Below are positions 9,841 to 20,797 of a stretch of 64,000 nt of DNA, in pieces. Positions within the stretch are counted from its first letter, which is position 1, and the number at the start of each line of letters is the position of its first letter. Origin of the DNA: Rhizobium jaguaris (GTDB lineage: Bacteria; Pseudomonadota; Alphaproteobacteria; Rhizobiales; Rhizobiaceae). Where the stretch lies: NCBI RefSeq assembly GCF_003627755.1, contig NZ_CP032695.1:620001-684000 (forward strand), given 5' to 3'. Made by a program: the position numbers and the translations under genes. Under the pieces are notes generated by a model, which saw only the letters and a list, made by a program, of their open reading frames with translations, did no database searches and was not told the DNA's origin.

Positions 9841-10236
9841 TCAAGAAGAGGATCGTCCGTCTCGGGAGTTGATCGACGGGGTATATGATCCCTGCGAACT
9901 GGAACGGTTACCGGTCACTGCCGCGAAAACAACAGCCGAACGACGCCACCCGGCGGAATTGGCGTCGGCGTCCCGCACCCGGTAATCGCATCGATAGGGC
10001 GCTCCGCTCGTCATCGCGGCGTGAAGCTCCAGCGCCACCATCGATAGATCGTCAGGATGATTGCGGCTCAGATAGGCTGTCATCCTCTGGCCACCCAAGG
10101 CGGATTCGGCATTAAACCTGAAGAGCCCCGCGATCGCACTGTCACCGAACACGAGATCCGACCGCACGTTCCAGGTGAAGATGCCCGCTTCGCCCACCTC
10201 CTTAGAACTGGTGCAGCGCAACTTATTCACGATCAT
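9841..10236 (-). pseudogene. decayed PAS-domain protein
   Basis: The N-terminal 85 residues form a recognisable PAS (GIFTWNVRSDLVFGDSA ... HPDDLSM ... YRCDYRVRDAD). After that the reading frame stops making sense. Shifting by one base restores PAS-like sequence (RRVASFGCCFRGSDR), then an in-frame TAA interrupts, then GIIYPVDQL continues. So at least one frameshift and one stop separate the C-terminal half. No convincing ribosome site precedes ATG 10236. It may have been a small single-PAS regulator related to the neighbouring PAS kinases. Confidence 0.55.
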
Positions 10237-10248
10237 TGCGGGATTGCA

Positions 10249-10263
10249 ATCACAGAATGTGAT
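10249..10263. promoter_or_regulatory. inverted repeat ATCACA-GAA-TGTGAT
   Basis: A perfect 6-bp-arm palindrome sits between the decayed PAS gene (minus) and the metallo-hydrolase gene (plus). The arms TCACA/TGTGA resemble half-sites of CRP/FNR-type regulators, but the spacer is 3 rather than 6, so the factor is unknown. It lies about 130 bp upstream of the hydrolase start. Confidence 0.4.
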
Positions 10264-10395
10264 CGGATTTTTCTACTCGCGCAGATATCGAAGTGCAACT
10301 TCCGGACGATCGCTCTCACAACATCTCACGGGAAAACACTCGCGTTTCTCGCTTCGAGGCGGCAAGATCCTCGAAGTTGATCGAAGGAGACCGAC

Positions 10396-11274
10396 ATGAC
10401 TTCCAAGAAGGCTGTGCTTGCACCCTACGTGCTCGCTGGTGGTTTCCACAAGCTCTGGCACGGGGGCTTCGAAATCACTGTCCTCAGTGACGGCTACATC
10501 ACCCTGACGTCGGATATCCTCATGCCCGATGGCGATCGGGAAGAAACGCGAAGCATTCTCGGTCGGCTCGGCGGCGACGCCGACAGCGCCCCGCTACAGA
10601 CAAACATCCCGCTCATCCGCCACGGAAACGATCTCATTCTCGTCGACACCGGGGCAGGCGGCAACTTTCAACCAAGCGACGGCCGGCTCGCCGAAAACCT
10701 GTCTTCGATCGGCGTCGATCCCGCATCCATCACCAAGGTCGTTTTCACGCACGTTCACCCCGATCACTCCGGCGGGACCACGAAAGCTGACGGATCACTC
10801 TTGTTTCCGAACGCGCAGTACTTCGTCAACGAAGCCGAGTGGTCGTTCTGGACGGATCCCGACTACGAAGCGAAAATGCCGGAACCGCTGCATGTGTTCG
10901 CGCGCGGCGCCCAGCGCGATCTGACTGCCGTCAGGGACAGGCTGACGATGGTGGAGCCCGGAGACGAGATCGTTTCAGGAATGAACGTGGTTAGCACCCG
11001 CGGGCATACGCCGGGGCACATTTCGCTGGAGCTGGCGGGAGATGGAAACCTGCTAATCGCCGGCGACGTCATCCCGAACAACATCGTTTCCTTCGAGAAT
11101 CCGGGGTGGCACTTCGGTTTCGATACGGAGCCGGAGATCGCATTGGCGAACAGGGCGGCTCTGCTGGACAAGGCTGCGAACGAGAAACTTCGGATGCTCG
11201 GATACCATTGGACATACCCGGGCGTTGGGTATGTGGAGCGGAACGGGGCGGCGTATCGGTTCGTCAGAGGGTGA
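10396..11274 (+). CDS. MBL-fold metallo-hydrolase
   Basis: The 292-residue metallo-beta-lactamase-fold enzyme has the dinuclear metal motif HVHPDH (119-124), a later metal ligand in GHTPGH (203-208) and GDV. The general arrangement resembles N-acyl-homoserine lactonases and related lactone/ester hydrolases, but sequence alone does not fix the substrate. No signal peptide is evident. ATG 10396 follows GAAGGAG. It is a single gene, with the palindrome at 10249 as a possible control site. Confidence 0.88.
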   Translation: MTSKKAVLAPYVLAGGFHKLWHGGFEITVLSDGYITLTSDILMPDGDREETRSILGRLGGDADSAPLQTNIPLIRHGNDLILVDTGAGGNFQPSDGRLAENLSSIGVDPASITKVVFTHVHPDHSGGTTKADGSLLFPNAQYFVNEAEWSFWTDPDYEAKMPEPLHVFARGAQRDLTAVRDRLTMVEPGDEIVSGMNVVSTRGHTPGHISLELAGDGNLLIAGDVIPNNIVSFENPGWHFGFDTEPEIALANRAALLDKAANEKLRMLGYHWTYPGVGYVERNGAAYRFVRG

Positions 11275-11451
11275 GTTTCTGGTTTTGAGCTTGTGCTAAC
11301 CGCTGCGAGCACAGGAGTGACCCACGAAGGACGACGAGGTAGGTAAAGTCACGCGACTTGAACGAGTTCGCGTCTCGCGAGTTGTTTCTTTCGTTCAATA
11401 AACCGTTAATTGACTGGTAGTCCGTTCCTGTTATGTTCATCTTATCCAGAC

Positions 11452-11904
11452 TCAGCGAGTAGTCATGCAACCGACGTTCAGATACATTATCATCCGCAGG
11501 GCGGCTTTTATTATATTGATTTTGAAACGTTTTTCCGATTTCCTGGGATTTCCCTCCGTTGCACCATGAAGCCCGAAGACCTCGCGTCTTTTCGAAGCCT
11601 GCCCAAAGCCGAGCAGGATGCTGTCGATGCTATCGGCATCGGACAGTGGGCGGACTGGGAGCAAGGAAACGCTGCGTCTACAGCCGCCGCCGCCGGGCAC
11701 CAAGAGGACGTCACACGACTCGATGGCGGCCAAGTCCTGCAGATTTGCGAATGTCAGGTTGTCCGCCGTGATCGGCTGTCCTCCAAGCGAGGCCACTTGA
11801 ATATTCAGGTCGGGGGTCCGCGACAGAAACTGGTGGGGGCCTGTGAAATCGAGTTGGGTCACCCCGTCGTATACCGGCATTACAACAGTGATTGGTTTTG
11901 ACAT
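11452..11904 (-). pseudogene. truncated DJ-1/PfpI family protein
   Basis: ATG 11904 with CAGGAG starts a protein whose first ~75 residues are a normal DJ-1/PfpI N-terminus (PITVVMPVYDGVTQLDFTGP ... LLVPGGGG). After the GGGG the expected helix and the nucleophile region S-V-C-T-G are missing, and the rest (to 150 residues) has no family resemblance. A +2 frame gives VDAAF, the expected next residues, so a frameshift followed by decay or replacement is likely. Family members beside GlxA regulators are often isonitrile hydratase-like. This copy should be inactive. Confidence 0.65.
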
Positions 11905-11943
11905 GATCTGGTCTCCTGAGCGCAAACTACAGCACGAAACATT

Positions 11944-11957
11944 TGACCAAAAGGTCA
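11944..11957. promoter_or_regulatory. inverted repeat TGACC-AAAA-GGTCA
   Basis: A 5-bp-arm perfect inverted repeat lies in the 73-bp gap between the broken DJ-1 gene and the divergent AraC-family regulator, 20 bp before the regulator's ATG. The position suits an autoregulatory operator. Confidence 0.4.
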
Positions 11958-11977
11958 TAGTTCCCTATCTTTCAGCC

Positions 11978-12913
11978 ATGCACAGAATCGGCTTTTACGT
12001 TTCTTCTGGGTTCCAAATGCTCGACCTCGCGGGGCCAGCGGGAGCGTTTGAAGCCGTAAATCAGCAACTTGGAATCTCCGCCTATCGCATCCAGGTGCTT
12101 GCAGCGATTGAGGGTGTTGTAGCAAACAGCCTCGGTATGGCAACGCCTGTCGCATCGCTTGATGACGCCGAGCTCGACACCCTTATCGTCATCGGCGGAC
12201 CGATCAACCAGCCGCCTTCGGCAGACACACAACGCCGCATCGTGGAGGCTTCCAAGCGAAGCCGTCGCGTGGCTAGCGTTTGCACCGGTGCGTTTACCCT
12301 CGCTGCCGCAGGACTGCTGGATGGTCGTCGAGCGACGACGCATTGGCAATATGCGGCGCGCCTTCAGCGGGACTACCCGTCGATACATGTCGAGGTAGAC
12401 CGCATCTTCTGTCGGGACGGCGACGTCTGGACTTCAGCGGGTATCACAGCAGGCATCGATCTTGCGTTGACACTGATCGAGGACGACCATGGTTTTGCGG
12501 TCGCCAAGGGCGTAGCGCAACATCTTGTAGTCTACCATCGCCGCCACGGCGGACAGTCGCAATTCGCAGCTTCCGTCGATCTGGCACCCAGGAACGATCG
12601 GCTTGCAGCGGCCCTCGGTTATGCCCGCGACCACATCGCAGAAACGCTCACGGTCGAACGTTTGGCAGAGATAGCGGGTATGAGCCTCCGGCAGTTCGGC
12701 CGCGTATTTCGCGCGCAAACTGGCACCACACCGGCCCGCGTAGTGGAACGCCTTCGAGTCGATCTGGCTCGAGGTCGCATTGAGACGACCACCGAACCTG
12801 TCGAACGCATCGCTGAGGCGGTCGGCTTCGGCGATGCGGAAAACATGAGACGGGCCTTCATCCGCATCTACGGGCAGCCGCCTCAATCGATCAGGCGCGC
12901 GGTGCGAAGTTAA
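11978..12913 (+). CDS. GlxA family transcriptional regulator (DJ-1-like + AraC HTH)
   Basis: The protein has 311 residues. The N-terminal DJ-1/PfpI-like domain (to about 165) has GG-P-x-N (IVIGGPINQP) and the elbow-type SVCTGAFTLAAAGLL, followed by GRRATTHW. The C-terminal AraC double helix-turn-helix (about 215-305) shows LAEIAGMSLRQFGRVFR and IAEAVGFGDAENMRRAF. ATG 11978 is where family members begin; upstream in-frame codons run into the divergent gene. It is divergent from a truncated DJ-1 gene, the usual partner of such regulators, so its main target may be lost. The effector is unknown. Confidence 0.9.
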   Translation: MHRIGFYVSSGFQMLDLAGPAGAFEAVNQQLGISAYRIQVLAAIEGVVANSLGMATPVASLDDAELDTLIVIGGPINQPPSADTQRRIVEASKRSRRVASVCTGAFTLAAAGLLDGRRATTHWQYAARLQRDYPSIHVEVDRIFCRDGDVWTSAGITAGIDLALTLIEDDHGFAVAKGVAQHLVVYHRRHGGQSQFAASVDLAPRNDRLAAALGYARDHIAETLTVERLAEIAGMSLRQFGRVFRAQTGTTPARVVERLRVDLARGRIETTTEPVERIAEAVGFGDAENMRRAFIRIYGQPPQSIRRAVRS

Positions 12914-13359
12914 AGTTGCGGTTCCACCAGTCGAAGCTGCCGCAAACCGATAAGCAGGGAGGTGCGGGGCATCGGATTGTTTGGTGCTTCCTATAGAACC
13001 TCGAACACGTTGTAGATTGGGCCGTCTGGGAGGCGGTGCCCCGTGCCTACCGCGATGATATCGTTGAGCCAAGTGTCGCTTTGCACTTCTGTGGTTGCCG
13101 CCCGTTTTGCAAGAAGTTTCTGACCTTTTGTGCGTGTGATCGAGTGCGGTCTTCTGTCAGGCCTTTCGTTGCGACGCTTCCAAAGGCCGCCGGCCGGTAT
13201 GGTGATCTGCGGAGCGGGTCCAAATCTTAATTCCGAGCTTGCATGCTCAAAGTGCCAAACTGGTTTTCCCGTCCCGATCGGTTCGATCATGCGCCCATTC
13301 TGGTCATTGCCTTCTCACACCCGTCTCCCTGCGTTACTCAGGCATGCTCTGCATGAAGT
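12914..13359. other. intergenic stretch between regulator and IS110 transposase
   Basis: About 445 bp without a convincing gene. A 99-codon minus-strand frame (12991-13290) has no recognisable motif and no ribosome site. Part of this stretch, near 13300-13359, is probably the right flank of the IS110-type element, but no terminal repeat could be defined by eye. Confidence 0.4.
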
Positions 13360-14388
13360 TCATACAGCCATGCCCGACGCCGGAACTCGATAATTTTCAC
13401 CCTTCGCCAGCATGGCCCAGATCGCCCGCGCCATCTTGTTTGCGAGAGCGATCGCCACCAGCATGCGCGGCTTTCTTGCCAGCATCCGGGCCAGCCACGA
13501 ACCGTCAGCAATCCGTTTACGACCCATCCATGTGATGCGCGACATCGCGCCAATGATCAGCAACCTGCGAATGTCGGCCTGCCCAGCTTTGGAAACGCGG
13601 CCAAGGCGCTCTTTCCCGCCGGAGGAAAACTGTTTTGGGACAAGACCAAGCCATGCCGCAAAATCACGGCCGCGACGGAAGCTTCTCATTGCCGGCGCGA
13701 AGGCTTCAACGGCCATTGCCGTCATCGGGCCGACGCCGGGCATGGTCTGAAGCCGCTGCGCGATATCCGTCTGCTTGGCGACCTCTCCAATTTTCTTTGT
13801 CTTATCATCGATCCTGGCGGTCTTCTCCGCAATCTGAGCCAAAAGATCGCGGCACTCTTCCTGGACGAGCTGAGGCAGATCATTGCCTATTTCATCGAGA
13901 ATGGCCTCGATACGCTTGATATGACTGATCCCCAACGGAACGACATGACCGTATTCGTAGAGCACGGCGCGCAAAGCATTGACCAGTTCGGTGCGCTGAT
14001 GGACGATGCGCTCGCGTGCGCGGAATAAGATCGCTCGTGCTTGCTGAGCTTCCGTCTTTGGTTCGACAAAGCGCATTTCGGGACGCTGCGCGGCAGTGAC
14101 AATCGCCTCGGCATCTGCAGCATCATTCTTCTGCCTTTTGACAAAGGGCCGCACATATTGCGGGGCGATTAGCTTGACTGCATGTCCAAGCTTCACCAGC
14201 TCGCGCGCCCAGAAATGCGCGCTACCGCACGACTCCATAACCGCGACGCATGGCGGCTGCGCTTCCATAAACCTGAGAAATTGCACGCGGCCAATTTTCT
14301 TGCGGAACTTCACTTCCCCCATCATCGATGCCCCGTGAAGCTGAAATACATTTTTTGCCAGATCAATGCCAATCATAGTATCGTACAT
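13360..14388 (-). CDS. IS110 family transposase
   Basis: The 342-residue transposase has the DEDD-type catalytic N-terminus (MIGIDLAKNVFQLHG, with its Asp), ESCGSAHFWARE, the hallmark KRQKNDAADAEAI, and the C-terminal transposase_20 region (LQTMPGVGPMTAMAVEAF ... GLVPKQFSSGG). It matches the usual IS110/IS1111 length and is uninterrupted, so probably functional. ATG 14388 (MYDTM) with GAGG upstream is the family start; the longer open frame to 14658 is non-coding left flank. The element lies between the GlxA-type regulator and hipBA. Confidence 0.92.
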   Translation of the reverse strand: MYDTMIGIDLAKNVFQLHGASMMGEVKFRKKIGRVQFLRFMEAQPPCVAVMESCGSAHFWARELVKLGHAVKLIAPQYVRPFVKRQKNDAADAEAIVTAAQRPEMRFVEPKTEAQQARAILFRARERIVHQRTELVNALRAVLYEYGHVVPLGISHIKRIEAILDEIGNDLPQLVQEECRDLLAQIAEKTARIDDKTKKIGEVAKQTDIAQRLQTMPGVGPMTAMAVEAFAPAMRSFRRGRDFAAWLGLVPKQFSSGGKERLGRVSKAGQADIRRLLIIGAMSRITWMGRKRIADGSWLARMLARKPRMLVAIALANKMARAIWAMLAKGENYRVPASGMAV

Positions 14389-14600
14389 TCCGCCGTCCTC
14401 TCCGCTCGGTGGCCCTAACGAACCACCATCCTGGCACATTGCGATGCCGTTGGGGGAGGGCGGCAACCATCCCATCTTAGTTCCCATGAGCGGGTGTTGC
14501 AGAGTTCGATCAATCGCGCCTCCAGCATCAGTCACATAAGCATGGCGATGATAAGGTGTCGCGACCTTTCGAGCGTTATCCCGCTCTTGTGATGTTATTG
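13360..14600 (-). mobile_element. IS110-family insertion element, ends approximate
   Basis: The transposase plus about 210 bp of non-coding DNA on its 5' side ends just before the hipB operator repeats that begin at 14602. IS110-family elements lack classical inverted ends and usually make no target duplication, so the boundaries were not resolved by eye. The right end may extend beyond 13360. Confidence 0.4.
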
Positions 14601-14601
14601 T

Positions 14602-14683
14602 AGCGGAATACCGCTTGAATATTTGTCGCAAAGAATGTAGCGGAATATCGTACACCACCCTTAATATCGAGCGGAATACCGCA
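14602..14683 (+). promoter_or_regulatory. three AGCGGAATACCGC operator-like repeats upstream of hipB
   Basis: Three directly oriented copies are visible. AGCGGAATACCGCT at 14602-14615 is palindromic in its AGCGG/CCGCT arms. AGCGGAATATCGT at 14639-14651 is a weaker copy. AGCGGAATACCGCA at 14670-14683 touches the hipB start codon. Spacing is 37 and 31 bp. Multiple palindromic sites overlapping the promoter are typical for HipB autorepression. The copy overlapping the ATG could also hinder ribosome binding. Confidence 0.7.
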
Positions 14684-15027
14684 TGTCAGCGACAATCTTC
14701 AATATGTTGGGCGTTCAACTCCGCACCGCCCGGGTTCGGCGCGGCCTAAGTCAGCCCGAGCTTGCCGCCCGGCTCGGACGTAATCGAGCTCGCATCTCCG
14801 AACTCGAACGCGACCTTGCCGGCAATCGCTGGGGGCGCGATCGACTGACGTTGTTTGCTGAAATGTGCGACGCTCTCGATATGGTTCCGGTTTTGGTTCC
14901 GCGCTCGCGCGCTTCCGAAATTCGGGAGCTGCTCGAAGAGACTGGCCAGGTGCGGCGCGCCACTCCGATAGCAACGGCGTTCGACGAACTGTTCGTCGAT
15001 CTTGGCGATGAGGATGAGGAGAGTTGA
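14683..15027 (+). CDS. hipB: HipB-like antitoxin, XRE-family HTH
   Basis: The 114-residue DNA-binding protein has an N-terminal XRE helix-turn-helix (LRTARVRRGLSQPELAARLG, then RARISELE) and an acidic tail. Its stop codon overlaps the ATG of hipA by one base, giving translational coupling. By analogy to HipB it should bind the three upstream repeats and hold HipA inactive. Its start lies only about 300 bp from the IS110 transposase start, so the insertion stopped just short of the operator region. Confidence 0.85.
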   Translation: MSATIFNMLGVQLRTARVRRGLSQPELAARLGRNRARISELERDLAGNRWGRDRLTLFAEMCDALDMVPVLVPRSRASEIRELLEETGQVRRATPIATAFDELFVDLGDEDEES

Positions 15028-16310
15028 TGGCGAAGGTCCCCGCGATATTGGGCGCTCATCTTCTCGACCATGTGCTCGGCTCGGTGCGGGTCGGGACATT
15101 GACGCGGGACGTAGATGGTGGCGTCGCGTTCAGCGTTGCTGAACCGTATCTGCGGGAGCCTGGACGTCCGATCCTAAGCCTTGGTTGGTATGACCCCGAG
15201 AGCGATGAAGGCACACGCGATAGGCTTTCAAAACGGGGCGACAAGATCGGTCTGCACGGGACGTTACCTCCTTGGTTTTCTGGGCTCCTGCCGGAGGGCG
15301 CTCTTCGCCAACTGGTTCTAAGCGAAATGGGACCTGGTGATCATGATCAGTTCGACGTACTGACTCGGCTCGGCGCGGACCTTCCAGGTGCTGTCCTGAT
15401 CGTGCCGGAAACCGAAGTCCCCCCTTCAGCAGGCCCGCTTACTTTGGAGAATGTCGAGGGCTTTCAGGCACCGTTGCCCGAAGGCACGGTGAAATTTTCG
15501 CTCGCCGGCGTCCAGTTGAAGTTCACCGCCAATCCCTATGGTGACCGGCTGACCGTACCGGGACGCGGCGACACCGGCCGTTGCATTATCAAGGTTGCGA
15601 GCGAACGATTTCCCGATCTGCCTGAGGCGGAATATGGAGCCATGCGCCTGGCCGAGATGATCGGTGTGCGTACCGCGAATTGCCGTCTCGTTTCCCGCGA
15701 CGCGGTCACAGGCGTGCCCCCGGAGCTTCTTGCTCACGGTCAAAACGTTCTGGTCGTCGATCGCTTCGATCGCACGGCCGATGGGCAACGCATCCACACC
15801 GAAGATGCGGGACAAATCATAGGGGCGATCGGTGATCGGAAATATACCATGGCTACGACCGAGACGATTATCAACATGGTTCATCGCTTTAGTACCGACC
15901 ATCGGGACGACCTCTTAGAGGCAGTCAGGCGGGTTGTCGCAGATGTTCTGCTTGGGAACGGCGACAATCACCTCAAGAACTGGTCGTTTTGCTTTCCAGA
16001 GCCCGGCCAGATCCGTCTGTCTCCGGCCTATGACATCGTGCCGACTGTCCTGTTCATCCCCGGCGATACGCTGGCCTTGCGTTTCGTCAAAACGCATCAG
16101 TTCGAAAACGTCAATATTCACCGCTTCGAGCGAGTGGCTAGGTTTCTGCACGTTGATCCTAAATGGATCGCGCGCGAGGTTGCATCCGCCGTGAAGCAAG
16201 CGCTGGAGTTATGGCCGGCGGCTGCGCCTGAGCTTCTGGGTGAGGAGCGAGCGAAGCGAATTATCGACCGGCTGCCGACGTTACAGCTTGTCCGCGAGGT
16301 GACAGGATAA
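15027..16310 (+). CDS. hipA: HipA-family serine/threonine kinase toxin
   Basis: The 427-residue protein has an N-terminal HipA_N-type domain and a kinase core. Visible are a phosphate-loop region FSLAGVQLKF, the catalytic loop GNGDNHLKN (about 310-318) and the metal-binding P-A-Y-D-I-V-P. HipA of E. coli phosphorylates glutamyl-tRNA synthetase; whether this homologue has the same target is not known. ATG 15027 with GGAG is chosen over TTG 15024. All key kinase residues are present, so it is probably active. Confidence 0.9.
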   Translation: MAKVPAILGAHLLDHVLGSVRVGTLTRDVDGGVAFSVAEPYLREPGRPILSLGWYDPESDEGTRDRLSKRGDKIGLHGTLPPWFSGLLPEGALRQLVLSEMGPGDHDQFDVLTRLGADLPGAVLIVPETEVPPSAGPLTLENVEGFQAPLPEGTVKFSLAGVQLKFTANPYGDRLTVPGRGDTGRCIIKVASERFPDLPEAEYGAMRLAEMIGVRTANCRLVSRDAVTGVPPELLAHGQNVLVVDRFDRTADGQRIHTEDAGQIIGAIGDRKYTMATTETIINMVHRFSTDHRDDLLEAVRRVVADVLLGNGDNHLKNWSFCFPEPGQIRLSPAYDIVPTVLFIPGDTLALRFVKTHQFENVNIHRFERVARFLHVDPKWIAREVASAVKQALELWPAAAPELLGEERAKRIIDRLPTLQLVREVTG

Positions 16311-16688
16311 CTGCTGTAGGCCGATTGATATCAACGGGCGCCTCGTCGACCACGGGCGGCATAGGCGACTGCGCCATTGAAGCGAAGGACATCGGCAACG
16401 CGATTTTCTAGGTACTCACGGCATTGGAGCGCGCGTCTCGGGAGTTACCGTGGTTCTTCTTGTCGGCAGAATGGGGCTGGTATCACCTACAAGCAGTGAG
16501 GAAGATACATCCGGAGACGTAGTCTCGTTGAGGATGTCTCACCGAATTCCCTCAAGTCACGCTCTTTCATCGGCCTCTCACACGGTTGTGGTAGCGACAG
16601 GAAACAGGCTGTAGCCGCAGTTCGTTCCATGGACGAACCGGGTTGCAGCTCTAGTTTTAGATCGCGATCTCAACACGGAGGAATTTCC
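16311..16688. other. intergenic stretch after hipBA
   Basis: About 380 bp with no gene. A weak hairpin (TTCGT-tccatgg-ACGAA, around 16621-16638) has no following T-run. The stretch must hold the promoter of the DUF1269 gene, but no clear -35/-10 pair stands out. Confidence 0.4.
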
Positions 16689-17222
16689 ATGTCAGAACTG
16701 GTAGTGCTCGGCTTCGATGACGCCAACAAGGCCGATGCGATCCTCAACAAATTGTCGCAGCTTGAGAAGGAATACCTGATCGACCTCGAGGACGCCGTGG
16801 TCGCGGTACGCGACGGCGACGGCAAGGTTCGCCTCAAACAGAGCGTGAACCTGACGGCGACGGGCGCGACGCGCGGTGGTCTTTCGGGCGCCCTGTGGGG
16901 GGCGCTTGTGGGCTTGCTGTTTCTCAACCCGCTAGCCGGGATGGTGCTTGGCGGCGCGTTCGGGGCGGGGTCAGGAGCACTTGCCGGGTCGATCACCGAC
17001 TACGGCATCAATGACGATCTCATCAAGCGGCTGGCTGAAACGATCCCGGTCAATAGCTCCGCGCTTTTCCTGCTGGTGCGCAAGGTTCAGCCGGAAAAGG
17101 TGCTCGAGGAGTTCAAGGGCGAGCACGCACGCATCTTGCGCTCGTCGCTGTCGCCCGAGCAGGAGCGAAGGCTCCAGGACGCACTCGCCGCGGGCACGGC
17201 TCCGGCAACGTCGGCCACCTGA
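16689..17222 (+). CDS. DUF1269 domain membrane-associated protein
   Basis: The 177-residue protein begins SELVVLGFDDANKADAIL, typical for DUF1269. A central Gly/Ala-rich hydrophobic segment (ALWGALVGLLFLNPLAGMVL and the following GGAFGAGSG) is typical of glycine-zipper-like membrane insertion. The soluble C-terminus is rich in Lys and Glu. ATG 16689 follows CGGAGG. The function is not established for the family. It converges on katG and shares a bidirectional terminator with it. Confidence 0.88.
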   Translation: MSELVVLGFDDANKADAILNKLSQLEKEYLIDLEDAVVAVRDGDGKVRLKQSVNLTATGATRGGLSGALWGALVGLLFLNPLAGMVLGGAFGAGSGALAGSITDYGINDDLIKRLAETIPVNSSALFLLVRKVQPEKVLEEFKGEHARILRSSLSPEQERRLQDALAAGTAPATSAT

Positions 17223-17253
17223 CGCCACAGGCAATTTTTCTGACATAAAACTC

Positions 17254-17280
17254 GGGCGCGGCTGAAATTCAGCCGCGCCC
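17254..17280. terminator. bidirectional hairpin between DUF1269 gene and katG
   Basis: A perfect 13-bp stem (GGGCGCGGCTGAA / TTCAGCCGCGCCC) has a one-base centre. It is followed by ATTTTC on the plus side and by an AT-rich run on the minus side, and lies between two convergent genes. Confidence 0.85.
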
Positions 17281-17298
17281 GCGCATTTTCTGTCCGGA

Positions 17299-19826
<2,528 letters not shown>

Positions 19827-20768
19827 ATGACGAACTTGACACTCAAGCAGCTTCGCTATTTCGAGGCTTTGGCACGACATGGTCACTTCGGACGCGCGGC
19901 GGATGTCTGTGCGATCTCTCAACCTGCTTTGTCGATGCAGATCAAGGAATTGGAAGAATCGCTGGGCACCGAGCTCTTCGAAAGAGGCGCGCGCCAGGTC
20001 CGGCTAACCAGTTTCGGAGAAGCGTTTGCGCTGCGCGTCCGCGATATCCTGCGCTCGGTCGACGAACTCGGAGATATGGCGCGCGCATCGCAAGACCGGC
20101 TGGCGGGGCGGCTGCGAATAGGTGTCATCCCGACGATCGCACCCTATCTTCTGCCTCAGATCATCGGCAATCTCACCCGCATGCATGACGGGCTCGATAT
20201 TCACATACGCGAGACGTTGACTTCGAAGCTGGTGCAAGAGCTGACAGACGGCCGGCTTGACGCTGCAATTGTCGCGTTGCCGGTATCCGAACCCTCGCTG
20301 ACCGAGGTTGCGCTGTTTTCTGAGAACTTCGTACTGGTTCGGCCCAGCGAGGACGAGGGCAAGCCGGTACCCAATCGCGAAGCGCTCCGCGAGATGAGGT
20401 TGCTTCTGCTGGAGGAAGGCCATTGTTTTCGCGATCAAGCTTTGTCTTTTTGCAATATGCGCTCGATGCTGCCGCGAGAGCTGCTGGACGGCAGCTCTTT
20501 GTCTACCCTGGTCCAGATGGTCAGCGCCGGTATCGGCGTCACGTTGATTCCCGAAATGGCGGTATCGGTGGAAACACGCTCGGCATCGGTGTCTGTCGCT
20601 CGCTTCAATACGCCCCAGCCCTCGCGAACCATTGGCATGATCTGGCGCAGGACAAGCCCCTTGGCCAAGCAGTTCCTCGAGATTTCCGAAATCGTTCGCC
20701 AATCAGCCGATGCGATGCGCGCGCAACACGATCTGATGTCTTCGTCGCTGCGACTGAGCGGCCGGTGA
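19827..20768 (+). CDS. oxyR: OxyR, peroxide-sensing LysR-family activator
   Basis: The 313-residue LysR-type regulator has an N-terminal winged HTH (FGRAADVCAISQPALSMQIK) and a C-terminal sensing domain. The motif GHCFRDQALSFC places Cys200 and Cys209 exactly at the OxyR redox pair (Cys199/Cys208 in E. coli), which separates OxyR from other LysR proteins. It should activate katG upon disulfide formation. AAGGTAGGG precedes the ATG. The arrangement and motif make this call secure. Confidence 0.95.
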   Translation: MTNLTLKQLRYFEALARHGHFGRAADVCAISQPALSMQIKELEESLGTELFERGARQVRLTSFGEAFALRVRDILRSVDELGDMARASQDRLAGRLRIGVIPTIAPYLLPQIIGNLTRMHDGLDIHIRETLTSKLVQELTDGRLDAAIVALPVSEPSLTEVALFSENFVLVRPSEDEGKPVPNREALREMRLLLLEEGHCFRDQALSFCNMRSMLPRELLDGSSLSTLVQMVSAGIGVTLIPEMAVSVETRSASVSVARFNTPQPSRTIGMIWRRTSPLAKQFLEISEIVRQSADAMRAQHDLMSSSLRLSGR

Positions 20769-20797
20769 GATCGCATGATCCCGATTGGGCCTGTGGG

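Noticed and set aside
11410..11901. plus-strand frame overlapping the broken DJ-1 gene
   Set aside because: No ribosome site and no recognisable domain; the minus-strand DJ-1 N-terminus is convincing.
12991..13290. 99-codon minus-strand frame downstream of the GlxA regulator gene
   Set aside because: No motif, no ribosome site; could be flank of the IS element, kept as intergenic.
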